DNA of 64,000 nt from Rhinopithecus roxellana (lineage: Eukaryota; Chordata; Mammalia; Primates; Cercopithecidae). The number at the start of each line of letters is the position of its first letter. The first letter of the stretch is position 1. The notes under the pieces are model-generated. The model worked only from the letters and a program-made list of their open reading frames with translations, was not told where the DNA came from and ran no database searches. Shown piece by piece: positions 22,261-34,684 of this stretch. The position numbers were made by a program, and so were the translations under genes. The stretch is from contig NC_044568.1 in the NCBI RefSeq assembly GCF_007565055.1, forward strand, positions 36,359,156-36,423,155. Direction: 5' to 3'.

Positions 22261-23124
22261 ACCAGAGCCACATATTGGCAGGAGGTAAATTAATAAATAT
22301 ATTCAAGAAATGGAAATTAAAAATTATTATTCAACAGTAGATTAATCATGGCTGAATAAATATTGAACAGAACAACTTTTTTTTTTCTTAGTGTTCTGAG
22401 CAATCGAATGAAACTTTTAGTAACTTATTAAGGTGTAGTAAATTTTATTTCCAGAAATCATCAATCAGGTTGCTAAAGGGTTAAGCATTCTTAACACACT
22501 CAAGTGTTTTTTTTTTTTTTTTTCTGCATGAGACAAAATCCTGAAGGGTGTTTTTCTTGAGTTATAAAGTTCTGTTAAATAAAAATATAAATGGAGGGAA
22601 AACCTTTGCTTTTGAGCCAATGGCCTGCACCAGCTCAAGAAAACTTATAAAGACTGATTCTGGAAATGCCAGAAATGCAGCTTGAGCTTTATTTCCTTGT
22701 AAGCATGACTCAGCACATTGCAGACAATCATCTATTACCTATGTAACCTGCTCTGATCATCCTAAAAGGAAAGACACTGTAAAATAACCAATAAGAATCA
22801 AGATGTATGCAATTCTTTTTTTCCATTTTTTAAACCTTAACTGTAACCTTTAGGAGATGAGCTTCTTGCCATTTTCTACTTTGGAGTCTCTGTTCTGGAA
22901 TAGTATGTTCTCAATAATATATTCATGTCAAGTAAAACAGTCTGACTTTTGACAGTTGTTATCTCTAAACTACAAATCTACAGCAAAATACCTAGGTAAT
23001 AAGGAGGAAAACAAGACATCAAAATATTTGTTCTTAGTGGTTTTTGATATCAAACTTTTTCAAGACTATCCTACTTATGACCTGATTTTTTTTAAAGTAA
23101 ACATCAATAGGGAGGTAATTTGTA
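22261..23124. other. No gene seen; unassigned DNA
   Basis: AT-rich with two short T-runs (near 22377 and 22508). No gene. Confidence 0.5.
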
Positions 23125-23350
23125 AAAATGAAACAAGATGGGTCTGGAGATCAAACACCTGTGTTTAGATTACAGGTAAATCAACTGTTACTTGGGAAAG
23201 TCACTTCAAATTTCCAAGCTTTACTTCTCCCCTCTCTTAAATAAAAATACCAATATCTACTCATAGTCTAATTGTGTTAACTAAATGGGATAATGAATTG
23301 ACCTCCTAGCCCTGTGCCTGCAAAATAATAGCTGTTCATGAAACAGTAGC
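23125..23350 (+). mobile_element. MIR
   Basis: 'gtctggagatcaaacacctg', 'acttgggaaagtcacttcaa', 'taaataaaaataccaatatc', 'gccctgtgcctgcaaaataa' follow MIR from core to 3' end. Confidence 0.75.
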
Positions 23351-24254
23351 TACTGTTTTGTATACATATTTTCAACTTTTCTAGATCTTCCTCCCGGAAA
23401 AGCTGTGTGTCACCTAACATACTTGAGCCTCTGTTTTCTCTGTGCCAAATAAAAGCGTTGAACTCAATGCTGTCGAAGAGCCCCTCTTGCTCTTGGTAGT
23501 TAGAATTACATGGACTAAGTAAGGAGAAAATCAAGGAGTACTAAGTTAAGACCATTCAAAACAGCGTTTTCTGAAAAGTGCATTGAACACAGCAGTCAGT
23601 TGTTAAGTTTAGGAAATCATCTTCCCTAAAGATTGCCTTAGGAGGGTTATATGAGCAGAGATCAGTTCCTCCCTAAGGCAATGCTAGTATTGTGGCATCA
23701 TTTTGCAAGAAAATCATAGTGAGAGTTTAAAATATATTTTCCACATCTCTATTAGCAGCCTGTTTCTCTCATGGAACATTTCACAAACTCTCAATTGATT
23801 GTGCTCCTCATTTTGTGACCACATACTTCCTGTTTTTCTAGCAGTTTCTGATGGTTTGCATTCTAACCCATAATTAAGGAAACTTGTTACATTTTTAACC
23901 AGCTGTGATGAATATATTATGTGTTGTGACATTTAACTTTTACAATTCACAAATTAAGCTTTTATCAGACCAAGTATTGTGATCATATTCTCAGAGAACT
24001 TCCTTGTGTCCCCAGCCTACCTTACTTCTAATAGGGCTAAGAATTCTTACTTAGAGAGGTTCCTTTAAAACAATTATAACTAATAATAGAAAGTTAAATG
24101 AAATTTCCCATCCCTAGGAAGATTGGTGGTTGTCATTTAAGGTTGGTGTTGGCTTCGGTATTCGTTATGCCAGCCATCCCATTCAATCTTCACGAGAACA
24201 GCAACACATAGTAGACACTCAACAAGTACAGACTGAACAGACAACTCCGTGAAA
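23351..24254. other. No gene seen; unassigned DNA
   Basis: No named repeat; frames of 72-85 codons on the minus strand lack any motif. Confidence 0.5.
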
Positions 24255-24265
24255 TATGCAGATGA

Positions 24266-24551
24266 GGGTCGGGTGTGGTGGCTCATGCCTGTAATCCCAG
24301 CACTTTGGGAAGCTGAGGTGGCCGAATCACCTCAGGTCAGGAGTTCTAGACCAGCCTGGCCAACATGGTGAAACCCTGTCTCTGCTGAAAATACAAAAGT
24401 TAACTGGACGTGGTGGCACACACTTGTAATCTCAGCTACTTGGGAAGCTGAGGCAGGAGAATCGCTTGAACTTGGGAGGCGGTAGTTGCAGTGAGGCAAG
24501 ATCATACACTGCACTCCAGCCTGGGCAACAGAGCGAGACTCCGTCTTAAAA
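24266..24551 (+). mobile_element. AluS
   Basis: Sense Alu with 'ggtcaggagttctagaccag' and 'cctggccaacatggtgaaac'. It lacks a long A tail. Target-site duplications TATGCAGATGA (ending 24265) and AATGCAGATGA (24554-24564) agree at 10 of 11 bases. Confidence 0.93.
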
Positions 24552-24589
24552 TGAATGCAGATGATGTATTTTCAGATACTAGAAATAGG

Positions 24590-24690
24590 ACTTAGTAATG
24601 TTAAATAATTCCCCAAGACCATATGTTCCCTAAATAGGAGAATTGAGATCCAAACCCAGATCCCCTTGATTTCAGTTTCTATCAAGGATG
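24590..24690 (+). mobile_element. Possible MIR fragment
   Basis: 'aggagaattgagatccaaac' and 'ccagatccccttgatttcag' resemble the MIR 3' core. Confidence 0.45.
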
Positions 24691-25254
24691 TTACACCAGA
24701 TCTGCTATTTCTGAGCTTCCTCTGTTTCTTATTTTTCTTCACTTTAGAACAATCTTTGGCTTGCCACCAGCAGGCAACTAAGTTTAAATGTTTTTCAAAG
24801 CTTCTCTACTCTGGTGAGAACTTGCTTGAGAAATGAATCAATCACTCAACACAAGGAAACTTAAAACAACAAAAATATCTTGCATTATAGTAGCTAGGAT
24901 GGATAGTAAGTAGTGATTCACAGGAAGTATTTATTTGATACTAAAGGAGGCATTTTAAATGTAGACTTACTTTGGAAGTTAGCATTTCCAGCACCATAGA
25001 GAAGCTAAATAAAAAGGCTCCAGTACACCATACCTGGGCAGAGTGATACATAGAGATAGGGAAGAAGAGTAGCCAAAGATTGCAGCAGCCTAGGAATGAA
25101 GGCAGACAAAAAAAACCCTCAAAACCACATAGACTGAGCCATTCTCTTAGAAATAAGTGATTAGCAGTATTTTTCAGAACACATTAGAATAAGACTGAAT
25201 ATCCCTAACTCACAAAAAATAGACTCTCAAGGTAAATTATGAAAACGTGTTAAA
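24691..25254. other. No gene seen; unassigned DNA
   Basis: No named repeat. Confidence 0.5.
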
Positions 25255-25485
25255 ATAATATAGACTTTGAAATTAATGGATTTTGGTATGAACACTAGCT
25301 TCATTTTTAGGAGTGGTATGGATTTGATCAAATTATTTAATGTCTCTGAGTTCATTTCTTTGCATTGAAATGGAGATGGTAATACCTAATTCAGAGTTAT
25401 TGTGAAGATTAAATGAGATATTGCTTGTATAACTTTTTGCCACATGGCTAAAACATGAATAATATACACTAAATATTGACTGTTA
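25255..25485 (+). mobile_element. MIR
   Basis: 'gatcaaattatttaatgtct', 'ctgagttcatttctttgcat', 'aatggagatggtaatacc', 'tattgtgaagattaaatgag' form a clear MIR core. Confidence 0.82.
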
Positions 25486-25869
25486 TTCATATCCTAGTAA
25501 GAGCCTGAGTAATAACAGAAAATGTATGCCAATAAATGTTTTGTACCAAAAATATGCTATATTAGCACAAGAGACAATGAGTAGAAGCAAGGAAAAGAGG
25601 AAATCAAAGAGAATCTTGATAGAGAATTTTTTATTTTTGTTGGTCGTCTTAAGTGGAGGTGCGTCCACTTACTTAAAATGTATGAGACAATTACTAGGCA
25701 TAACGGCAGTAGATTTTTGGATGGAAGTAGAAATATACCAGCCACGAAGTAAAATCTGAATGTTGTCAGGGAAGTTTTCACAGAGGAGCCCTAAACAGGC
25801 ATAAGCACAAACCTGGAAAGCAAGGTACAGGTACTGACAGAGGATGTTCTCTGTACTTAGGAAAACCTG
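25486..25869. other. No gene seen; unassigned DNA
   Basis: Frames of 74-77 codons at 25526-25759 (plus) and 25557-25781 (minus) overlap each other and have no recognisable motif. Confidence 0.5.
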
Positions 25870-26085
25870 GTGTGTACCGCAGTTCTACTCTGTAGTTCAG
25901 TAGCTGTGCAATCCACCACAAACTAGATAATCTTTGAGATTCTATATCATGATCTATAAAACACATGTAATATATTGTCTCTACATCATAAGATGGCCAT
26001 GAGTTTTGATTAGAGTAATGTTTATAAAGCCCTTAGCACAAACATTGGTACGTAGTAAGTGTTGGACAGGTATTAACTAGTTCGA
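25870..26085 (+). mobile_element. MIR
   Basis: 'tagctgtgcaatccaccac', 'aaagcccttagcacaaacat' and 'tggtacgtagtaagtgttgg' match MIR core and 3' end. Confidence 0.68.
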
Positions 26086-26769
26086 TTATAAGTTAAGATG
26101 AAGTTGGGCAAAATTGTAGCAATCTATGGCCTTGATTCTTTCACTTCCAGCATTACAAATGGCAAAAGTTTCTCACTGAGAATTTCCAGACACTTTTTAG
26201 GATCTGCTCATATTTCATGGGTGCTTAGAACCAATCTCTCATAATACTTTCACAGCTTAACAATTCCATTATAAATTGGAATTTAGTCCTTTGTGATCAT
26301 GGAGTAACCTTGGAAAACAGCTGATTTCAGAAGCAAAAATAGACCCATGTTTAATAAATCAACCAGGGCTGTGTTTCTAAGATTATACCTGAGAGGAAAG
26401 AGGACACTTTGGTTCCAGCAGCCTTATCAAGGGCATTGTTGTCCACTTAATGGAAATGTAATTGCTCCTCATTCCTCTTTTCTCATTAAGTCAATCTCAC
26501 GGCTTGGAAGCCTCATAGTAGTGATCTACAAGTTTATAAGCAAAAGTGTCTCTTGCTGAGCTGAGAGGCCACTAAAGCCCAGATGCATTGCTCACTCCTG
26601 AGTGCTATATGTAATCCTCACATTAAATAATGTGCCTAAACTCCTGGGAAGCTGTTGGTTTTGAAGGCACAAAAAACAAAGGAAAAATTTTTACCCCATA
26701 CCTTCACCCTCTACAGATGACAGCTAATGGAGCAGCTATCCAACTAGAAATGTTAATAACTACCTTCTC
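26086..26769. other. No gene seen; unassigned DNA
   Basis: No named repeat. A 70-codon frame at 26347-26559 has no recognised domain. Confidence 0.5.
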
Positions 26770-26945
26770 TTTTACCAGCTGTGTTTTATGTGCATTAGTT
26801 AATTTAATTCTCACTACTAACAATGCACCAATTATCATCTCCATTTTATGGATGAGGGAATTAAATCTCAGAGAGGTTAATTGACTTGCTCAAGGCCACA
26901 CAGGTGGTAAATGTCTATGCCTAAAAGCCTATGTTGTCAGGTTTT
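26770..26945 (+). mobile_element. MIR
   Basis: Well preserved core: 'tctccattttatggatgagg', 'ctcagagaggttaattgact', 'tgctcaaggccacacaggtg'. Confidence 0.88.
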
Positions 26946-26993
26946 ACGTGCTTAAACAAGATTGTCAGGAGCAGAGATACCTGTATTTCAGAA

Positions 26994-27215
26994 CAGGGAT
27001 TGGCAAACATTTTCTGAAAAGGATTTCACCGTAAATATTTTAGGCTTTGCATGCCATTTGATATCTGTTTCAACTACTCAGCTCTGCCTTTGTGGGGTGA
27101 AAGCAGCTGTAGACAATACAGAAATGAATGGCTTGGCTATGTTCCAAAAGAACTTTATTTATAAAAACAGGCAGTGGGCTGATTTTTCCCACAGAATGTA
27201 GTCTGTCAATCCCTG
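26994..27215 (+). mobile_element. hAT-Charlie type nonautonomous DNA transposon
   Basis: Full-length copy: CAGGGATTGGCAAACATTTT at the start, 'tattttaggctttgcatgcc', 'aactactcagctctgcc', 'ttccaaaagaactttattta' inside, and AGTCTGTCAATCCCTG at the end. Same family as 522-730 and better preserved. Confidence 0.85.
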
Positions 27216-27418
27216 TTATGAAATATTAAGCTATTTTTGGGGAAACTGGTGATTCAATGATAGAGGCAGGAGGCAGAGAAATTCTAGGCAGATTGGGGTG
27301 GGGCTCTGGCAAAACTCCACCTTTGAGCTAACAAACTGAAATCTATGGTCCAAAGTAAGGACTTCTTTCCCTGTATGCTTGCTCTCTACTAATTGGTTCT
27401 TTCTCAATAATGTTTTTT

Positions 27419-27486
27419 ACCAATCAAATGTTGCCTTTTCCAAAGATACCTGCGGCTCACCCTGCCCCCAACCTGTGCCTATAAAG
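27419..27486 (+). promoter_or_regulatory. LTR core promoter (CCAAT and TATA)
   Basis: CCAATC at 27420-27425 and TATAAAG at 27480-27486 lie 55 bp apart, so transcription would be expected to start near 27510. Activity cannot be judged from sequence. Confidence 0.55.
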
Positions 27487-27683
27487 ACCCCAGACTCAGC
27501 TGGCACAGGGGATAAGTGGCTGGATGCAGGGAAGGAGCAGCTGGATATCGAAGAGAGGCACCTTGACTTAAGAGATGGGGGCTGGATGAGGCAAAGAGGT
27601 GGCTTGACTTCAGGGGAGAGTGAACTACCCCTTCCCATCCCCTTTCCGGCTCCCCTCTCCACTGGCCACTGCTTTCATCACTC

Positions 27684-27689
27684 AATAAA
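27684..27689 (+). terminator. LTR polyadenylation signal AATAAA
   Basis: Canonical hexamer about 200 bp after the TATA box, in the position expected for the LTR R region. Confidence 0.6.
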
Positions 27690-28359
27690 ATTTTCCACAC
27701 TCACCATCCTTCAGTTCATCTGAGTGACTTCATTCCTTTGGGGCATCAGACAAGAATTTGGGATGCATCAACTGCAGGTACCCAAAAAGGCTGTCACACT
27801 GTCCTTTTGCCCTCACTGACAAAGGGCAGCCACACCAGATAATGAGGCAAAGGGTCCACTGCGCTGATAGCACACCGCTGTCTGTGGATGGTGGAGCTCA
27901 GAAAGTACTGTAACATGCCCTCTCAGGCCTTGGGGTCATAGGCATCCCCACCTGGAGGCTGCTGTGGGACTTGCACGGAACTCGCTCCTGACCGCGCTAA
28001 AGTGGCCAGTTCCTGCACTCGCTTGCATGCTCCCTTTCATGAGGGGTGGAGAGCAGCAGACCGAAGTAAGCAGAGTTTGCTTCTGCCAGTACCAAAGTGG
28101 GTGGCTGGTTCCCGCACTCATTCACTCACACGCTACCCCCCAAGAAGGGTTGAGCAGGGTGGGCTGGGTAAACAGTGCACCTGTCGCAAGTCCTGTGAAG
28201 GCATCAAGAAAATACTGTGCATCACTAGGATTCTAATTATGAATTGCCACTAACCCTTTACTTGACTTTGGGCAAGACTTTGGGGGACTTTAGTTATCAT
28301 CTATAAAATAAGTTAAATCATTAATGTTTCTCAAAATGTGGACCATAAATCAATACCAC

Positions 28360-28480
28360 TAATAATATGTAGGCTTCCCAACAGCAGAGATTTAGCTGTT
28401 TTGTTTAATGACAAATCTCCTGGAACCTATGAGAGTGTCTGGCATATGAAAAGTGCTCAGATATTGGCTGGATTAATAAA
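28360..28480 (+). mobile_element. L2 3' end fragment
   Basis: 'gagagtgtctggcatatgaa' and 'aagtgctcagatattggctg' correspond to the L2 3' end (CAGTGCCTGGCACATAGTAGGTGCTCAATAA type, decayed). Confidence 0.6.
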
Positions 28481-28875
28481 CAAACTAAATGAAATAATAT
28501 GTGTACTAGATTTCAGACCTAAGATCAAACACCAAGTAACTGCTCTGCCATGGACTGTAGTCACCATTAGTAGCTTCTGGCATCCTCATCTATTTAGAGT
28601 GACCATTCACTGTGTTGTCTAAACCACACCATTTTTGGAGTAAAAAGATCACTATTAATAATTACAGCAGGACAATAGGCATTACCAAGGCCTGGCCCAA
28701 CTATGCTGGACCACAAAGCCAGTTTATATCTATTTGTACCCCAGGTTAATTTCTACCATGCCCCCACATACCTTTGTAAAAACCAATGAAGCTTTCTAGC
28801 CTTTGCACACCCAGACACTGCCTTCAGAAGGAGCACTAGAAAGATAAAAACTGAATGTTTTAGCATTTACCTGTG
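28481..28875. other. No gene seen; unassigned DNA
   Basis: No named repeat. Confidence 0.5.
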
Positions 28876-28891
28876 AAAAGGTGAGCTACTT

Positions 28892-29676
28892 ACATCATCA
28901 CTAGCCATCAGAGAAATGCAAATCAAAACCACAATGAGATACCATCTCACACCAGTTAGTATGGCGAGCATTAAAAAGTCAGGAAACAACAGGTGCTGGA
29001 GAGGATGTGGAGAAATAGGAACACTTTTACACTGTTGGTGGGACTGTAAACTAGTTCAACCATTGTGGAAGACAGTGTGGCGATTCCTCAAGGATCTAGA
29101 ACTGGAAATACCATTTGACCCAGCCATCCCATTACTGGGTATATACCCAAAGGATTATAAATCATGCTGCTATAAAGACACATGCACACGTATGTTTATT
29201 GTGGCACTATTCACAATAGCAAAGATTTGGAACCAACCCACATGTCCATCAATGACAGACTGGATTAAGAAAATGTGGCACATATACACCATGGAATACT
29301 ATGCAGCCATAAAAAAGGATGAGTTCATGTCCTTCGTAGGGACATGGATGCAGCTGGAAACCATCATTCTCAGCAAACTATCACAAGAAGAGAAAATCAA
29401 ACACCACATGTTCTCACTCATAGGTGGGAATTGAACAATGAGAACACTTGGACACAGGATGGGGAACATCACACACTGGGGCCTGTCGTGGGGTGGGGGA
29501 GGGGGGAGGGATAGCACTGGGAGATATACCTAATGTAAATGACGAGTTAATGGGTGCAGCACACCAACATAGCACATGCATACGTATGTAGCAACCCTGC
29601 ACATGATGCACATGTACCCTAGAACATAAAGTATGATAAAAAAAGAAAAAATAATAAAATTAAATTAAATTTTAAA
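28892..29676 (+). mobile_element. L1PA, 5'-truncated, with perfect TSDs
   Basis: A 785-bp young primate L1 holding the end of ORF2, the 3'UTR with its G-rich tract (near 29493-29510), the 'gcagcacaccaacatagcac' block and an A-rich tail. Perfect 16-bp target-site duplications AAAAGGTGAGCTACTT lie at 28876-28891 and 29677-29692. Confidence 0.96.
28895..29434 (+). pseudogene. L1 ORF2p C-terminal fragment
   Basis: ORF2p is the endonuclease and reverse transcriptase of L1; only its C-terminal part is encoded here. The frame is open from the 5' truncation to the normal ORF2 stop at 29434. Counting from the Met at 28916 the peptide is 172 residues. It keeps the C-terminal cysteine-rich motif C27-X3-C31-X7-H39-X4-C44 and ends ...SLIGGN as in functional copies. 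The endonuclease and reverse transcriptase domains are absent because of the truncation, so this is not an active gene. Confidence 0.93.
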
Positions 29677-29692
29677 AAAAGGTGAGCTACTT

Positions 29693-31399
29693 GAAAAGTA
29701 CAGTTTACAATCAAAAGTAGCTACAATACTTTTAATTAAGAAGTTAAAAATCTCTTCTTTTCCATACCCAATAATACAGCAGGATGCTGGCTCAACAAAG
29801 CAAAATAGGTCAGTTATATAAAGTCAAGAAGATGCATTTACTCTTCTCTTCTGAGTATCATATGTAAATTTCTAATCTACAGTTCTTTCTGACTGTGAGA
29901 GTCTGTGATCTTGGCAAGTGATAGACCCCTATGGCCAATGAATCACAACTTAAATGAGTACCAAGTTTCCAGCTGATATGTGAAAAGGAGCTCAGTGAGA
30001 GGTACTTATGTCCTTTGTGTACTTAAAATATTGCCCTTAATAAATAAGTCTGATGTGTTCATTTTTATTACAAAAGTAGCAGACCTATCTTACTTTCAAT
30101 ATTACAAGGACAATGCTTGCAAAGGTGAACAGAGGACGTTTAAAGATACAGGATGTGAAAGCTTCCGAAAGCCACATAGTGAGAGAGATTAAAACAACTT
30201 GAAAGAATTGGATTTCAGAGGCAAGATCATATCTGAAGCATTTCTCAACACTGTTTAAAACACAAAAACAAAGAAAAACAAAACTCCTTGGAGAAGTTTC
30301 TGCTCAATACCCAAGCCACAGACCCTTAGCGAATGTTCCCAATAGCAATCAATGAACCCCTAACAAGTGCTGTAAGGACTGGGGCAGTGGGAACAACACA
30401 GACCATTCGCTCTGATTCAGCGATTTTTATGAGCACCATTAAGTGAAGATGGGCAAGTAACTATGTGGCTCAGGGCAAAGCCCCCACAGCTTTGTTATGA
30501 AAAATCTCAGCAAGAACCCATGAAAGAGAACCCTTCAAATCAAATCAAACAAATGTGGATCTACTGGGGGAAAGGGCCTTGTTTTTCATTTAAAATAATC
30601 TTTTAAAGAGTGGACAATAATCCAGACACCTCTGGGATACTATATCTTCTAGGAGAATACTGATTTTGAAAAAAATATGTAAAGAAGAAATTTTAGGTAA
30701 TTTTACCTTCAAATAGCTTAGGTACCTTGGACCAAAGTTTGTGCATTCTACAAATATTGACACAATAACACCATTTAAAATCTTTACCACTATTTATTGG
30801 GTTATGTCAAATGTAACTTAGGATAAAAAGTTGTTCAGATAAGTGATTGGTACATTTGGAATTTATGGATTAAAAATTTATTACAAGGAAATAAAAGTTT
30901 TTCTTACCTAACCTCTTAATAATTTTCCAGAGAAATTGTGTAGTGTGTCCCTCACTCTGCCCTTCACTCTAGTGTTTTCTTTTGCATTATGGATACATTT
31001 CTTTTAATTTTCTTAATATAACTTTTCATGTGTACTCTTGATATTGCATATTGTTTCAACAATCTTTGTCCAGCTGCTAACTTCTTTCTTAAAATAATTT
31101 TCCTGCCCCCCTTCCTTCAATAGTAATCAATCTCTACCACCACCTCTATTAATTCTGTCACTGATTTTGTGATAAATCTTCAGAAATACTGACTGATGTA
31201 ACTTGAAGGTAGTTTTTGTTGTTGTGTGAATCTGCTTGATGCCAACTTATGGTTGGCTTTAATGCTCAGAAATAGAAGCAATGATTAGACAGTACAAGGA
31301 GATGCTAGTTTAATGTAAGGAAGAACATTTGCATCCTTATCACTTACTGTGTTTACTTTATATGCCACTTCAACATGAACACCAAGCCATCTTAAGTTT
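29693..31399. other. No gene seen; unassigned DNA
   Basis: 1.7 kb of single-copy-like DNA. The longest frames (about 70 codons at 29980-30192 plus and 66 at 30590-30790 minus) have no recognised motif. Confidence 0.5.
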
Positions 31400-33639
31400 A
31401 CTAAGAACCTAGTAATGTTTAAGCACTGTGTTATGTGAATATAGAATGATGATGAAGTATCCCTCCCACTTTGGAATTTACATTCAAGTATAAGAAATAT
31501 CTGTTAATCAATTTCTTTCTGGAATATTACAAATGGTAGAGTCTGTTTCAACTTTGGGTGGAGGGCTTAACACATTCTTTAACACAATAAATCAACATTA
31601 CTGAGAAACAAAGTAATTATAAGAACCGTTCTAATTCTAAGAATCAGTGATCTTATATCAATCATATGGAATGAGGTAAAAGTGCATGCTTCATGTTATG
31701 TTACTTTCTTTTGCTTGAGAATGCTAAATTTGTAAAACTATATAATATGACGTACTTGTGACAATTGAATTGTAAGAGATGTTATCTAATATTGCTTTAG
31801 AAAACAGAAATAATTGCTTCAAAGGATAAAGGATAGAAGGTTCTGATAAAGCTTGCTTACTTTTTGCGGGGATGTATAGGGGGAAATGTCTCAGTGCCCA
31901 AGGTCAGTGGCCTTCCTGACTGAAGACTTTCCCAGAGTAGATGGTAAGAGTGGGAACAGGAATATCGGTTTAAAGTCATCTTCATAACATTCTGGTGAGT
32001 GACTGATTCTTTCAGAAGCAAACAGGCACATGGTAAAAATATTGGTAATGTGACTGTAGTGTTGTTACTGTCTTTTTTTCTTTATTAACCATGGTATTGC
32101 TTACAGATAGCAGTCAGAGTAGTAGTATATTTATAATCATGAACCTCTTAGGGTTGCTGGTTTGGTGTTTCAAAGTTTTTCAGTTATCCATATTAAACTT
32201 TTAAAGATATCTTGTGTGAAAATCCATTTCAAATTATGTAGAATTAAGATATTATATTATTTAGGATAAACAAATTAAGTGTGTTTGTCATGATTCTATA
32301 AGTTGATCTTATTTGCTATCAAATATTTTAATTCATGAATGCAGTGTGATAATATTTGTTAAAAATAATAGGCATCTATATTTCCATTATATTTAAATTA
32401 TGATCTGGCCTATTCAAAATTAACATAGATTGATTTTGACCAAAGAGGTCTAGAAAGCAAGACCTTTTAGAAGAGAAGTGGAAAACAGAGTCATTTCTTA
32501 GTTTCACTCTGCTACCCAAGGTGAAGCTGGGTCACAGATTGCTGTAGACATTTTAAAATAACTCCGTGGATCCCTCCCCTTCCACCCACTTTTCTCTGCT
32601 ATATTCACAGATAATTCTCTACATATTTATAGTTGGAGAGGGGGAAATGACTCTCCAAGAGTTAACTTCAGTTACACATTGGTGGGCAGTAACTGTGCTC
32701 TGAGTGCCAGTGAGAACTATATGTCAAAAATGCCACCTTCTCTCTTATTAATGCTGACTTAGCAAAAACAGGGAATTTAGAGCAAGTCCGAATTCTTGTT
32801 TCATTGTCCTATTTTCAGTAAGAGAAGGAATTTAGGACAACTTAGAATTTTTTCTCCTGCCCTATTTTATTGCGTGTATTTATTTATGTGTATTCATACT
32901 CAGCAAAAAGAATCCCAATCTTAGCCTTTGGTGTCTTCATGTCCAAACAGTATTTTCCCAATTAATTTAATTTTTTTGTTTAAAATTAATATATCTGGCT
33001 AAAGACGTTAGAAAAATTATATCAACTGAACAAAATTTTTAAATGACTTATGGTTCCACTGGCAAAGGAATAAACTCAGCTTTGAGTAAACTCTTGAAAT
33101 GTTCCTTTGAAATATGCTTAGTCTTTAATGTTCATTTGATTGATTGTGATCATAATACATATATAAGTTTGCTTCTTTATTACTCATTTTTATATCACAA
33201 ACTCTTTTCTCATTATTATAAATTTTATGGTAATAATATTTTAGATAATTTCTAACCTATGGTAGGAATGTCCCTAGTTTATTTGACCTCTATGTGTTAA
33301 ATATTCATTCTCTTTTAAAGTCTTATGTATTACAATTATATGTTATTTCTAATTTTTGTCTTCCTTCCGTTTGTATTAATTTAGCAGAAAATAAACTTCC
33401 AGAAATAAAATCAATTTCTTCATTTTAGGAATATTTATGGGCTGTAATGTAGAGCATACTGGGATACATATATTGGTTAGAAATTTAAAGAGCAGTAAAA
33501 ATAAAAATGATTCTGATTCTGTACATACACATTCTAACCCTATCATTTTAACTTATTTGACTATAATTCCATGCTCCTTCTCTAAATAGCATATCATCAA
33601 AATGTAATGCAAACACACATTTCCAATCTTGTGACAGTG
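31400..33639. other. No gene seen; AT-rich unassigned DNA
   Basis: Strongly AT-rich. A possible old L2 fragment sits near 31420-31500 ('aagcactgtgttatgtgaat', 'ctttggaatttacattcaag'). Nothing else is supported. Confidence 0.5.
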
Positions 33640-33755
33640 TTAGATTCTGCTTCAATTGGTCTGGGGTAGGGTCTGAGAATCTGCATTCCTGACAAGCTCC
33701 TGGAGTATGACTGAACTAATACACTTGCCCCAGAGTTCCTATTGGAACCATAGTG
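33640..33755 (+). mobile_element. MER5-type hAT-Charlie fragment
   Basis: 'ggtctggggtagggtctgag', 'aatctgcattcctgacaagc' and 'tcctggagtatgactgaac' match the centre of MER5A/B. The ends are lost. Confidence 0.7.
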
Positions 33756-34104
33756 CAAAAGATATTCCATAGAGTGTGAATATAGGATGTATCAATATTT
33801 TTCTCCATGTAATCAAAATTTTACATGTCCTTCTACCCTGTCTGCATTATTAAATCTATCATTCATCATTTATACTATCTTTTTAAAGTTATACTCCCTG
33901 AAATTAGCAGGTATTTATATAACCGCCCAACGTCCTTGACTGAATTTATTCAGTGCAGGTTTGCCTAATTTTAATAGTGTTTAAATTCAGGCAAAGTAGC
34001 AGATTTATTAAAATCTCCATGAATTCACATCTATGTAAAATTGGATATAATTTATTTTATTGATTTTTACAATAATAAAGTTTTTAAGCTTAAAAATGAC
34101 CCAC

Positions 34105-34285
34105 AGTGCCTACAGAGGGAGGAGAGTGGAAGGGAGGAGAGAATCAGGAAAAGTAACAAATGGGTACTAAGTTAAATACCTGGATGATGAAATAATCTGC
34201 ACAAAAACCCCCATGACACATTTACTTATGTAAGAAACCTGCATATGTACCCCTGAACTCAAAATAATTTTTTAAAAAATACCTG
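34105..34285 (+). mobile_element. L1 3' end, 5'-truncated
   Basis: 3'UTR and tail: 'gagagaatcaggaaaagtaa', 'atacctggatgatgaaataa', 'aacctgcatatgtacccctg', then an A/T-rich tail. Same 3' end type as the tail at 17177-17280. Confidence 0.85.
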
Positions 34286-34299
34286 CAGTTAATACCAAC

Positions 34300-34605
34300 T
34301 CCTGTATTGACTCTCAAATTACACAAGTCATACTTTGTTGGCCAAGAACATTGGACTGAGTCCTTCTCACTCTACCATCTCACTGTTCTCTGTCTTCTGC
34401 CTCCCTGTTCTACTTACAAGGACCGTTCTGATTCTATCCAGGTAACCCAACCAAACCTATTTAATATTTAAGTTTAGCTGATTAGTAACCTTAACTCTAT
34501 CTGCTACCTTAATTTTCCTTTGTCACATAAGCTGATTTTGAAAGTTCCAGGAATTAGCACCTGGGCATCTTTGGGGGGCGTATTCTTCCCTTCACAGTCA
34601 TAAAC
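34300..34605 (-). mobile_element. MLT1-type LTR fragment
   Basis: The complement of 'gaaagttccaggaattagca' and 'cctgggcatctttggggggc' is the 5' end of an MLT1-class LTR. The rest is decayed. Confidence 0.55.
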
Positions 34606-34684
34606 TAGTATCCTTTTATATGCTTCTGAAAATGAATTTCTAACACATATAAGAATATGTGAGTCTGTGATTATAAGGGATCTT

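Larger units (their letters stand above)
27259..28221 (+). mobile_element. ERV1 solo LTR, MER52-like
   Basis: Starts TG and ends CA, about 960 bp, with no flanking internal sequence, so it is a solo LTR. The order 'gaggcagagaaattctaggc', 'aaactgaaatctatggtcca', 'agtaaggacttctttccctg', 'gtgcctataaagacccca', 'acaagaatttgggat', and a GC-rich downstream half with 'ctttcatgaggggtggagag' agrees with my memory of MER52. It carries a CCAAT box, a TATA box and a poly(A) signal in the normal order. Open frames of 70-114 codons across it are not genes. No target-site duplication was found. Confidence 0.68.

Noticed and set aside
27379..27723. 114-codon plus-strand frame and overlapping minus-strand frames
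   Set aside because: They lie inside the ERV1 LTR and overlap its TATA and poly(A) signals. Chance frames in GC-rich LTR sequence.
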